Source: Mnemiopsis leidyi | Taxonomy: Eukaryota > Ctenophora > Tentaculata > Lobata > Bolinopsidae | Length of the DNA stretch: 47,840 nt | Assembly: GCA_000226015.1 (NCBI GenBank) | Contig: JH152975.1 | Span: 387,243-435,082, forward strand | Reading direction: 5' to 3' | Part shown: in pieces, positions 20,042-31,500 of the stretch | Layout of the letters: the number at the start of each line of letters is the position of its first letter | How positions within the stretch are numbered: the first letter of the stretch is position 1 | Made by a program: the position numbers and the translations under genes | Notes under the pieces: generated by a model | Told to the model about the DNA's origin: nothing | The model's database searches: none | The model's input: the letters and a program-made list of their open reading frames with translations, nothing else

Positions 20042-22757
20042 CGTTATTCCCTAATGATAAGACAACGATAATTTCGGGTTTAAAGCATATGTTCCCCGAA
20101 AGTTTTTGGATTATTAGTTTTTTTCATTATGTCTTGTGATCCGGCCAGTCTGACCATAGACCATAGACCATAGTGAATACGGAATACGGATCGCATTATG
20201 AATTGCGCAAAAGAAGTGATCTACACAGAAAATAAAGTGCATGGAACAAGCATATCCCATTTTCCCATAGGCCAGGCCAGTGACTAGTGAGGAATTTGAT
20301 GAATTTTCGAAATCAACCATAAAATTTTACCAACTGTCTGGTCTGTCAACAGAGTACAAGCAATAACGCCTACATTAACGTTAACTAATGACTAGGTATT
20401 GACTGAGTCCTGAGGCAACTACGGCTGCTGGCCGCTGCATATTTTGCGTCCGTAAAAATCCATCACAATGGCAACATGGTCGCACGTGATGATAGTCTCC
20501 TTCGCAAAGTTATTTACGAAACTGTAAACTTGCACTCGAATTCACCCACATGACGCCGCGCGCAGTTTATCCTTTAAGTTTACCTTCCTCCGCAAGTTTA
20601 CTTAATGTTATACTTCAGACATTTTTCAGTTTTACATGATCAAAATCAGAGCTATTTCTATTATTCCTGTTGCTATTACGTGTTCTGTACCCGACCCGTA
20701 AAAAATCGTCCGAGTTCCGACGGACATAGCGATAGAGGAATACTAAACTTAAAAGGAATACTACACTTTAAAGTTTGAAGTTTGAAGTGATTTAAAGTTT
20801 TGAAGTGATTGATCATTTGCATTTACTGTTTACTTATTGAACTTATCTTAAAAGTTTAACGTGAACGTTTGATGTAATTACATCATAGATTTGTCCTTCT
20901 AAACAAGGACGGGGAAAGAAATATTATTTCAAAACGAAAAGATTTCACGCTGTCCGTGCAATGGCCAATGATCCATGATGATCAATTTGAACCAGAGAGT
21001 AGAGGGCTGAGGACGTGTTAAATATTAACGTTTATTTTCAGATTGTGACGAAATAAGGGATGTCCTATTGCCTATCTCATGCCTCTCTGACACTTTAAAT
21101 TTACATTTTAAATGTTAACTTCCTTCTCAATGCTTCAATGCTTCAATGCTGGCACGTTCTCTGGCACGAGAACTATAAGTATAACTTATTGCCCAAATGA
21201 CATTATAGTGTAAAGACAAAAATAATTTAATATAAAGTGTATAACTATAATAACGACTTAATTGCTGCAGCAGCTGTTACACAATTGCACGAGCACAAAT
21301 GTTAATGTGATGCAGTGTACTACTACTAGTACAGTACTGAGTTTTTGGTATTACTAATACTATTAGTTGTCTTTGTCTAGGTCTAACGTAGATCCACGAT
21401 TTATAACGGCAGGAGCTAAAAAGTTGCACTTACATGTTGGTTCCGCCATGGTGTGATGTGTAACTTTGGAATGCAATCCAAAAACTGAGAGCACACGCTA
21501 AACCGCAATGATTCTTAAACCACGTAACCTTGAGCTATTTCGAGGCTAAATCAGGTAAAAAGATCCATGAAATCTTAATTTAATTTAGTATTAAGAAAGG
21601 AGTTTTACACCACTATTATAGTAAAACTGTCGATTTTAGCAATCCATTACGGGCTGATATGTATGTTTTACTATCAACTGATTGAAGTTTTGCCGAAATA
21701 AGCGAATTCTTACATTTTTGTTTCTTCTACAATTGATTTCGCCGCGCCTATAACATAATTATAGCTTGTCCTGATCCTGTGTCCGCTGCATACAAGCACT
21801 TGGCAAGAAATGCGGACGTTATTGAGTTTACTGTTTGTTTATTTTCTATTGTTACAGTTTGGCCCGTCAACACTCGAACAATTTAGAACAATTTTAACAG
21901 GAAATATAAAACCATCATAAGCAAATCGCTAATAGAATTACTAATAAGTCCGTTCTCCCATAAATAGGGTATGAAAAGAAAAAATACTGTCCATTGTATA
22001 TTTACATTAGATTGTATATTTATCTTAATTTTGTTTTACGAAAACTTTTTCCTGAAATTTTGCATTTTTGCACTGTTTTTGTCTACTTCCAAAGTTTCGA
22101 CTTAATAGTTGCCTTTTCAGTCTTACTCTTAAGAATGAAATGCCAACACAGTAAACAATTTTGAGTCGATGGACCCGAAACTAGGTTGTTAAATGCTTCG
22201 AATCAGGTTCAGACTTCAGAATTTAGACTGATATTCTCTGGTATCTTTATATGTTGTAAATAACAACGTCATCGGCATTCGGCAAGGAAGACCGCTTTTT
22301 GTGGTGGGAAAGTATTTAGAGCTCATCAAGGAATGATGTCTTGAATATTGCAGAAAGGATAATGAAGAACATTGACGAGACTTTGGTCCTCTATTGTAGC
22401 CACAGCTTAAACAATTCATGATCATAAAAGCATGTCCAATTGGATTTAAACTTGGGTCTTGGCTAGTATTAAATAGTAGTCATTGACGAGATTATATTCG
22501 TCTACCGTTCTCACAAAACGATATATTCCGTTCTAACGAATACCGTTCTATTTCTAACGAAAACGATAACTGAAGTTGAACTCTCGTTCAGCTTTGCTGC
22601 GAGAGTCGGCAGTCGGGTATCACCGCGACAAAGTAGTCATACTCATAACGGATAGGTGGCCGACTCAGCTCAATTTCATATGCCATAAGTATAACTAATC
22701 ACAATAATATATAAAGTATAAAGCTAATCACACTGATCCGTCAAGTTTCTGATTTAG
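20042..22757. other. Intergenic, no gene seen
   Basis: Upstream region of both the CPEB1-like gene (minus) and the GPCR exon (plus), so promoters are expected, but I cannot point to one. It contains a small 'accatagaccatagaccatag' array near 20155 and a copy of the TTGTCGCGGTGATA family at 22484-22634. No other structure is recognised. Confidence 0.5.
22484..22634. mobile_element. Partial copy of the TTGTCGCGGTGATA family
   Basis: Ends in 'gtcgggtatcaccgcgacaa', identical to the right end of the element at 2747-3178, preceded by matching 'ttcagcttt' and 'cgttctaacg' blocks, and begins 'ttgacgagattatat' as at 3132-3146. It lies just upstream of the GPCR exon. Confidence 0.65.
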
Positions 22758-22986
22758 ATGATGAAGATACCCGTCTACAACGCTCATGTCCAGTTTGAGA
22801 TGGGAGATCTCACAACAGACGCCAGCGTGCGAGGACCCGACTTGTGTCTGGGAGTAGTGCTGGCAGTATGTACATTGGTGGGCGTACCCGGGAATCTGAT
22901 GGCTCTCAAGTACTTCACAACTGCAAAAGTTGCGGTTCTTCCCACCTACATGTACATATCTATAGCTACCATCGACATATGTTCAG
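22758..22986 (+). CDS. Partial rhodopsin-type GPCR, first coding exon
   Basis: 76 complete codons from the ATG at 22758 to a splice donor after TCAG (intron begins GTACAT at 22987). The translation has a short extracellular N-terminus, transmembrane helix 1 around GVVLAVCTLVGVPGNLMALK with the conserved G-N (N1.50), and the start of helix 2 with IATID (D2.50). This fits a class A G-protein-coupled receptor; the ligand class cannot be told from so little. No later exon is found before the gap at 23342 or after it up to the RCL1 3' end. The rest is either inside the gap or missing, so this may be a gene fragment. The upstream 'gatttag' could be a splice acceptor, in which case a further 5' exon exists. 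Confidence 0.6.
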
Positions 22987-23112
22987 GTACATCAACCAAA
23001 TTGTCCGTTAATACAATAATTACATCATTTTATCTGCAATAGTTTAGATTTTCAGAATGCAATTTCAGGATAAAAATGGGCAAAAGGGTCATATAGTTTG
23101 GTGAGTGGGGCA

Positions 23113-23300
23113 ATTGGCGCCATTGGCGCCAATGGATCCACTCAATGGATCAAATGGATGTACCAATGGCGCCAATGGCGATGAGGTCAGTGGTGCCAAT
23201 GGTGGTCACAATCGCCATTGGCGACAATGGCGATCGCCATTGGCGACCATTGGCGCCATTATAATGGATCCATTGAGCCACTCGATGGCGATACCTTTTT
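23113..23300. repeat. Palindromic CCAATGGCG-rich array at the gap edge
   Basis: A dense run of 'ggcgccattgg', 'ccaatggcg' and 'cgccattggcga' in both orientations, every 6-15 bp, ending about 40 bp before the run of N. Self-complementary short tandem units of this kind collapse in assembly, which probably explains the gap. Confidence 0.8.
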
Positions 23301-23341
23301 CACGATCGCCACTCAGAGTGAATGGATCATTTGGAATTCCA

Positions 23342-24242
23342 NNNNNNNNNNNNNNNNNNNNNNNNNNNNNNNNNNNNNNNNNNNNNNNNNNNNNNNNNNN
23401 NNNNNNNNNNNNNNNNNNNNNNNNNNNNNNNNNNNNNNNNNNNNNNNNNNNNNNNNNNNNNNNNNNNNNNNNNNNNNNNNNNNNNNNNNNNNNNNNNNNN
23501 NNNNNNNNNNNNNNNNNNNNNNNNNNNNNNNNNNNNNNNNNNNNNNNNNNNNNNNNNNNNNNNNNNNNNNNNNNNNNNNNNNNNNNNNNNNNNNNNNNNN
23601 NNNNNNNNNNNNNNNNNNNNNNNNNNNNNNNNNNNNNNNNNNNNNNNNNNNNNNNNNNNNNNNNNNNNNNNNNNNNNNNNNNNNNNNNNNNNNNNNNNNN
23701 NNNNNNNNNNNNNNNNNNNNNNNNNNNNNNNNNNNNNNNNNNNNNNNNNNNNNNNNNNNNNNNNNNNNNNNNNNNNNNNNNNNNNNNNNNNNNNNNNNNN
23801 NNNNNNNNNNNNNNNNNNNNNNNNNNNNNNNNNNNNNNNNNNNNNNNNNNNNNNNNNNNNNNNNNNNNNNNNNNNNNNNNNNNNNNNNNNNNNNNNNNNN
23901 NNNNNNNNNNNNNNNNNNNNNNNNNNNNNNNNNNNNNNNNNNNNNNNNNNNNNNNNNNNNNNNNNNNNNNNNNNNNNNNNNNNNNNNNNNNNNNNNNNNN
24001 NNNNNNNNNNNNNNNNNNNNNNNNNNNNNNNNNNNNNNNNNNNNNNNNNNNNNNNNNNNNNNNNNNNNNNNNNNNNNNNNNNNNNNNNNNNNNNNNNNNN
24101 NNNNNNNNNNNNNNNNNNNNNNNNNNNNNNNNNNNNNNNNNNNNNNNNNNNNNNNNNNNNNNNNNNNNNNNNNNNNNNNNNNNNNNNNNNNNNNNNNNNN
24201 NNNNNNNNNNNNNNNNNNNNNNNNNNNNNNNNNNNNNNNNNN
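23342..24242. other. Assembly gap (901 N)
   Basis: Undetermined bases. Open frames that cross it are meaningless. Confidence 1.
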
Positions 24243-25532
24243 CCTACACAGGATACACCTGCCGTGGTGACGAACTGATCGGCAAGTCACGTGACTCAGG
24301 GGGTGTCACGTGACCTCGTTAGGCCTTCCAATGCCCTAATTAGGGAAAGAGCTGCTCTCGAGCAAGCTTCTCAGATGGTGACGAAGGCAGACCATATTAG
24401 GAAGAGAAGGGGCTCATGTCCTTATATGGTCAAAATAGTTTTTCTCGATTCTTATACTTATGACACACCCATTTCCTTAAAAATTTATACCATCGTGATC
24501 AGGAGATCACTGGCTATACAACGGTACTTAATCCCAAAAAATTTTTTGATGTGACCTAAAAACCGGCCTCGCTAACGTATACCATGGTCAGTCAAGCTGT
24601 TCGACCCATCTGCATTTCATCTACCTCAGGTTGTAAGACGCAGTGCCTCCTTAACACACTATCATAGCATGGCAAACTGAACTTATCAGGAATTTCAATC
24701 AATAGTGGATAAATCATGCCTAATTGCTTTGATTGGTAATCAAACTTAGATCTCCGAGTTCCTAATGACACCTATGACCTAAGTTACATTTTTGTCCCTG
24801 ATGTGAGGCTGTGGAGCAAGGATTTTGGATGAGGCCATCTATTAAATCAACTTAACCGGAAATAGGAATAGAAATCCTAAAATAGGCTGTAGTCAAGTTG
24901 AACGGGGGACTTCATACATTATTGTGACATAATATAATAGCCACAAAGCTGCGGTCGCGTGAATCTGGGCGTCATAAAAAGTCCACATATGCGCGTGTTA
25001 AATTTACGTGGTCAACAATTTGCCAATCAGCCGCGGCGCTCAAAATTCCATAAGGTTTGCCTTTTTTTTAGCAATAGTGTGACCGTTCCGCGCGTGTGTA
25101 TATGTATAGCAGACGGTGACCACTGTCCTGTGATATATATGAGCGTCCACCTCGTTTTAAGTCATGTCCTATGTTAACCTGCAGCTTGCTTAGAGACAAC
25201 CACATTTCAAAAGATTGGAGCTCAGAATATCGGATGTAAACCAGTCGCAAAGTACTTGATCCATTGAACAAGGGCGGTTTCTACTATTTCCCAAATTGTT
25301 CAAGGAGGCAGTATGCTATCGAGCTATGATGAAGCATGGCATCGAGATATTTGCGGTAGATCTAAGATTTTAGAGAGAGAGATTTCTGGAGAACAGAAAA
25401 ACAATCGTTTGTACACGTTTAAAGTTAAAACTTTTCAAAAACATTTGGTGTCTACAGCTGTCCGGAATAATAAATTAAAAAGAATTAAAAACAGGCCGAT
25501 TGCAAAAAAGCTCATATCACAACTTAAACTTG
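24243..25532. other. Non-coding, no gene seen
   Basis: Sequence between the gap and the RCL1 stop codon. It starts with two CACGTG-containing blocks (gtcacgtgac at 24285-24294 and 24306-24315) like those inside the hAT-type element at 6978-7822, suggesting a related repeat. RCL1's 3' UTR should be at its right end. Confidence 0.45.
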
Positions 25533-28500
25533 CTATGTCATTGATCTGTTCATATTTTCAAATCCAACTCCTAAGCACGATAAAACTAACGTTGATCCCA
25601 GTCCTTTTCTGTTTCCTGGTTCTTCTACATCAATTTTATCGACTTTTATTTTGAAAACTATCCCAAAAAAGAGCTTGAGATTTCTGAGGAAGGCGATGGT
25701 GAAGGGGGTTAAGGGACCTAGACGGACAGAAGATACGTTGTGTTGCGTGAGAGCCATGTAGAGTAGAACAAGATACTGATGTGAACTGTCTACACAACCT
25801 CCCGCGTGTACTGCATCTGGAATTTGAAATAGTGACGTCATAGCAGTTTTGAACAATTCACGTCATAACGTTATCCTTAAATAGATTATTGTTATATATT
25901 GATGTGCCTTTGTGAAGAGGGAGGGTGGAAAAGCAGCCATGTTTTTATTGTCAAATAGGCGTAATTCAAGACTTTCGGTCATGGCCTTGGTAAGGATCCC
26001 TAAAATCGAAAAGCGTAGCTAATTTGAAAATAATCACATAGGAAATATTTTGGTTCTTTGGCTATACCCTGTGGTATATAACATGGGGCATGATCATGGT
26101 TAGGCTTAACTTCACCTCCCTTATAATGTATGCGTGCCGTAGTTACTAGTTCGTGAGTCAAAGACACATGCGGTCAACACCGCAAAACAGCTTGTTTCTA
26201 ACCTAACAACTGATGTGTTGTAGTGAGAGCTAAGTCTTCAGGGAGAGTCTGAGAGGTAGCCGTGTTGTCGCAGCAGATAGTGACGTCAGTCGTACTTTCT
26301 GTATATAGAGTTAGACTGTTTCCAGGTGAACTGAAATAGGGCAAGTTTAGGGTACAGACTCTCTAGCTTATTAAAACGATGGTAATTTAGTGATATATGG
26401 TGATTGGGTGCATACTGCATATATATGATATAGTAATATGGTAATTGTTTGCATATACGTACACGTTATATTTAAGGTTTACGTACACGTTTTATTTTAG
26501 GTATATATACGTTATATTTTAGGTGAGACCTAATATTAGGTGCAACATCGACTTACTTTTTTTTTAATCTCATACTTATTTTAATTCGGACACTCCAACA
26601 GCCACATGTTACACAAGTGTAACGGCCAATTACAGGAGGCCGAATGTACAATTATACATACACGCCAGTGACGGTTAAGGTAGTGTGTACCATACTTTTA
26701 TCGCCCGAGACTTCGCTGCAATGGGCAGCTACTCATTTAACCCTCAATCACGGTTTCCCGATCATTCGGCTGAGTCGACCGAAGAAGGTTGCATAGGCAA
26801 CTGCCCTTAGCGCACTTCTCTAGGACTGGCGGATACGGGATTTGAACCCCCGACCTCCTGTGTGGGAGCCGAAAAGCAAACCACTACACCACCAGCCCAT
26901 CATAAATAATGCATTTCAAATTTGGGAAAGGGATCCATTTGGAACTTGTTACATAAATTTTACAGTAAAATTTTTCAAATTCCAAGTTGGCCCCCAGCCC
27001 CACCCCCTACAGATTTATTGTAAAGTTGTAAAGCGAATTTCTTACTTTCCCGATTGTGCACCCTTCAAATGCTCGTTGTAGATATAAACATCAGGTATAA
27101 AATCGTTGAGAACTCCTCTCGCTTTGTCTATGACACGTGGGTTTGTGGCAGGTGACATCCGGGAACAGGAGGCAACCCCTCGGATCCGCTTGATCTGAAA
27201 ATGTCCTGTAACGCTCTCGTAATAACAGTAAATTGTGTGTGTTTGTGTGTGTTTGTGTGTATGTGTGTGTATGTGTGTTCATTGAACGTTCGTTTGAACG
27301 TTCGTTTGAACGTTCGTTAAAAAAAGGACTTTGATTTCACCAAATTTAAAGCACCTAATCTCGAATGGATTTCTTTTATCAAGTATTGCTTATGAAATTT
27401 TGCGAATTTGATGATCAGGAGCCGATTAAGGACGTTTTTAACGTGACTTTCGGGGCACCTTTTTATTCTCAAAATTGTTTCTTACAAAATATAATTGAAG
27501 TTTAAAGATTTTAATAAAAATTTAGTCGAAATTAGTTCAGTCCCTGTTCGGGTAAAATTCTCTATCCTGGTAAAATCTCAGTACCGGCGCTTTTTACCGA
27601 TCCCGGTCTTGGCTGAAAAAGTCATCCGGTCAATCTTTGTTGGTTATCGATACTGCTCGAAAATCGCAGTTTGCTGCTTTACAGCTTCACCCTTTATTAT
27701 TCCAGATTGTGGGAAAATGTGTGAACACCCCTTATTACCCTTATCATTACTACAGTAATACCTCTATTTACCGTGCCTCTATTTACCGTGTCCCGCGATT
27801 TATCGAGCCTTCTCCCTTTCCCCCGATATTGATCAATACAGTAAAAACTCTATTTACCGACTAACCGTTCCTCTATTTACCGTGTCCCTCGATTTACCGA
27901 GTCTTTTCCCTTTCCCCCGAGAGTCCCGGTAAATGGAGGTTTTACTGTATTAGTATATCCTGCGGCTTCGCCCCCGAACCCGGCAGGGTGATTCGCCTCC
28001 AAACCCAACCATATCTCAATCGAAGGGAGGAGGACTCTGCTTGTTCCATATCTCAATCGAAGGGAGGAGGGCTCTGCTTGTTCCCGCTAAATTCTGAAAG
28101 GAGAACCTGACTTGGCCACAGAATGTAGGATAAAAATGATTTGAAAAAAAGACGGATTTTCCTGTATGATGTCTGTAAATTAGATTCATGATCGATGAAA
28201 CAAATCGGTGGTCCCGTCTCTAACAAAGATCTCAGGGAGCCAATCTCATTGGCCTCGGCTCGTTGAAAGTCGTCACAAAGACCGTAATCAGAACAATCTA
28301 TCTTGTTGCGGGTTACGATTGGGTGGATTTAGAATCATAGAGAACCCAAGGGAGCTATGATCTTATGATATCCCTATTTCGATAAAATCGGATTTTCTAT
28401 TGAAGTATGGATTGCGGAATTTGATAGGATTTTTTTCCAGGAAAAAAGTGATTCTAGCGGGGAAATTGATTTTAGTCACTTAGATTGTATGTATACAGTA

Positions 28501-31500
28501 GATACGGATTGACAGATGGATAATAACAAATTGTTTTAAGCTATTCTTGTCGAGAATCGATACGGAATGTAGCATTTAAACTTTTAAGTAGGTGTAAGCG
28601 TAACCAACTGCGACTTTTTGTGATTTACTCATATCAGAATTCAGAAGTAGCAAATAGTGGTACAATATTAATGATAATGGCCTATTTTGGAATACCCCGG
28701 CGCCAGATCGTTCCACAGCTCATTTATCATCAAGTCACAGTAGTTGGAAGTAGAGGACATGATTCTTGCTTCTGCAAATCTTTAACTCAATTAGGATTTA
28801 CAAGATTGAATTTTCTTCAGGTTTACACGAAATTTAACTATCGGAACCATCTGACCATTTAAGAAAAAACTAAGCCTACAAGCATTTATGAAGCAACCAT
28901 AATGTGACTAAATATAAATCCCATTGTGGGTGGGCCGATGGATCAACCAAGCTACATGATGAGCAGATATTTAAACGGACACGATTTCCACAGATAGTAA
29001 ATTCAGAAAGTTCATGGACCGGCACCGTGCCGAGTCGGGTGTGATTCGATAACCTCTGCATTAAGGACACCACATTAATATAAAACCATAATAACGCAAT
29101 ATTTGGAATGAAAAATGTGCTTGGCAATTCTTCATGATCTTGTCACACTTATTCAAGCAGTCCGATACACTGCATCTGATGGAGCAAATCGCTAAAAGGC
29201 TTTATTCAATTATTATATTGCCTGATTTCTATTTTACAAACGTAAAATAATGCATTGGTTTCAAATTTAATTGTTATGATAATAATTGTGGTGATCTATA
29301 CACAAAAACTGAGATTAAAAACCCGCATGTCGGCTTCAAGACCCGTAGAGACTATAATGTGAAAAAATTTGACTTGTTAACCCGACTTCAACAATTAAAA
29401 GCTGATTTTATGCAAAAATTGTCATTATAAACTTAAAAATATATCTAAAATTTATTTTACTAATAATATTGAAATAAAATCATTAACGTTTTACAAAATA
29501 AAAATATCTTATTACACGGAACTGAAGTTCAAACTCAAAACAAGCAGAAATTGCTCCAAAAATTATGCCGACTTAAAAACTTTTTATAATTTAGAATTTT
29601 ACAAAGAATGACATGAAAATTCAATATGAAATAACCTTTTTTAACTCGTTTTATTCCAATTGAAGACAATAATAGACGTAAGACATCGTGCCCTCGATAA
29701 AGGCTCTCCCCAAGATAGGGAAAGTAAGAAACTCCATGTCTGGGTCCCTCTTCTTACATTCCCGCATCATTACCCTATATCCCGGTATGATGTAAGGAGT
29801 AAAGTCCTGAAACTCTGTCAGAGATAACCGGGACTCCCTCATCCGCTCCTGGACATACTCTCTTGATCGTATCGGATACTCCATCTTCATGTGCCTGTTT
29901 ACCTTTCCGCACTCGGACCAGTCCTTGTTGCAGACAAAGTCCCAGATGAAAACCCTGGTTTCCGCCGTGGAACAGCTGGCGATGAGTTCCAGGAACTTGT
30001 CCAGGTCGTTGTGGACGTACAACATACCGCCCAGACTGAGAATGTGGGTGTACTTTTGTTCCCTGACTTGGGAGGGAGGGTCCAACATGGAGCCCTGATA
30101 AAACTCTCCCTGGTCACTAACTCCGTGTTTTTCCGCCCACTTCTTACACTCGTCCTCAACGTAGGACGTGTTCAAGTCCACCCCGGTGTAGCGACACCCT
30201 GTTGTTTCAGCTATTCTCACTGTGTACATCCCCTTGCCACAAGCCAGGTCTAGAACATGGGAATCTTTGTTGATTCCCAACTTGTTGATTATCCACTGGA
30301 CCATGTCCTCGTTAGCCTGTACCAGATTCTCGACCGTGTCCAGGTCCGTGTCCGGCGAGATCCTGCCGTAGTTGAAGTACCCTGGCGCCAGGTCGTCCCA
30401 CAGCTCATTCATAATCTTGTTCGAGTAGTTGGATGAAGAGGACATGATTCTTCCTACTGCAAACCGAAAACTTAATTAGGATATAAAGGACTGAATTTTC
30501 CAGTGTAACAGAAAAGATAAATATCGGAACAATCTGAGACTTTAATTTCAATTATCTTAATCAAGAAGACAGCTAAGTCGACAAACATTTGTAAAGAAGC
30601 ACGCATGATGTGACTTGTACTTGCTAAAACTTTAAACGACGCAATGTTTTGAATAAAACATTTGCTTGACAGTACCTCATGATTTTGTCACATTTATTCA
30701 AGCTGTCAGAAACACTTCAGCTGATAGAGCAATTCCGCAAAAGGCTTTGCACTGTTTTCAAATTTAATAACGGGGCATAACACATTAAAAATGTGCCGTG
30801 ATTCAAACACAAGAACTGAGAAGTGAGAAAATTTTTGTTAACCAACCTTGAAAACCGTTGTCGACCAATGTAAACCAACCTTGTAAACATTATATCACGA
30901 ATAATTTCCAGTAAGACTTCTAAATCTGGTTATGGCAGTTATTTAAGAATATTATATTCAAGACGTAACGTATTGCTGTAACGTTAAATAAAATATTAAG
31001 GAAGTTAAAGAATAAATTTTGCTTCTATGCAAATTTCTATTTACAGTCTTTATTTTTCAGGTAGCTTAGTTATATATCCATTTTTCCATGTCATCAAATT
31101 TATTAAGTTCTTGAATGCGAGACGATTAAAGGTTGCTAGTCATGAAGTCAAGTTGAAGATGAGTAGCGAAAGGTGCTCTGTGAGGAGACAATAACCGGTT
31201 CTACCAGATCCATGAGCCGAAAGATTCAGCAGGACGCGCAAGGGACCTAACTTTAGTAATCAAATTTTCTTTGAGGTGGAATATTTCGAACAGTCCTCGG
31301 AGTTAGCATTTCGGGAACGTTGTTCCTTCTGCAGTATTGTCATTGATAATCTTCCGGTCACATTTCATGGTTGCAGTTGTTGTAGATTCTATAACTTTAT
31401 CTAAGCAAAAAAATCCTCTTTTCGGTAATGTTGCATGATAAATTAGATGCATCTAGTAGCATCCACCACGTATTAGCAGAACATGTGGGACTGAGTACCA

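Noticed and set aside
23105-24313. Long open frames across 23.1-24.3 kb on both strands
   Set aside because: They are open only because they cross 901 undetermined bases.
26829-26897. tRNA gene
   Set aside because: A- and B-box-like sequences and a pairing acceptor stem are present, but the anticodon arm is irregular and a 270-bp SINE body with A-tail follows, repeated at 38023.
27091-27282. 63-residue minus-strand open frame
   Set aside because: Runs from a GT microsatellite into RCL1 exon 4 in a different frame; the exon reads IKRIRG... in the spliced frame.
29889-30253. Plus-strand open frames opposite the methyltransferases (also 32761-32967 and 36496-36858)
   Set aside because: They mirror the coding strand and recur at the same place in each copy because the copies are homologous.
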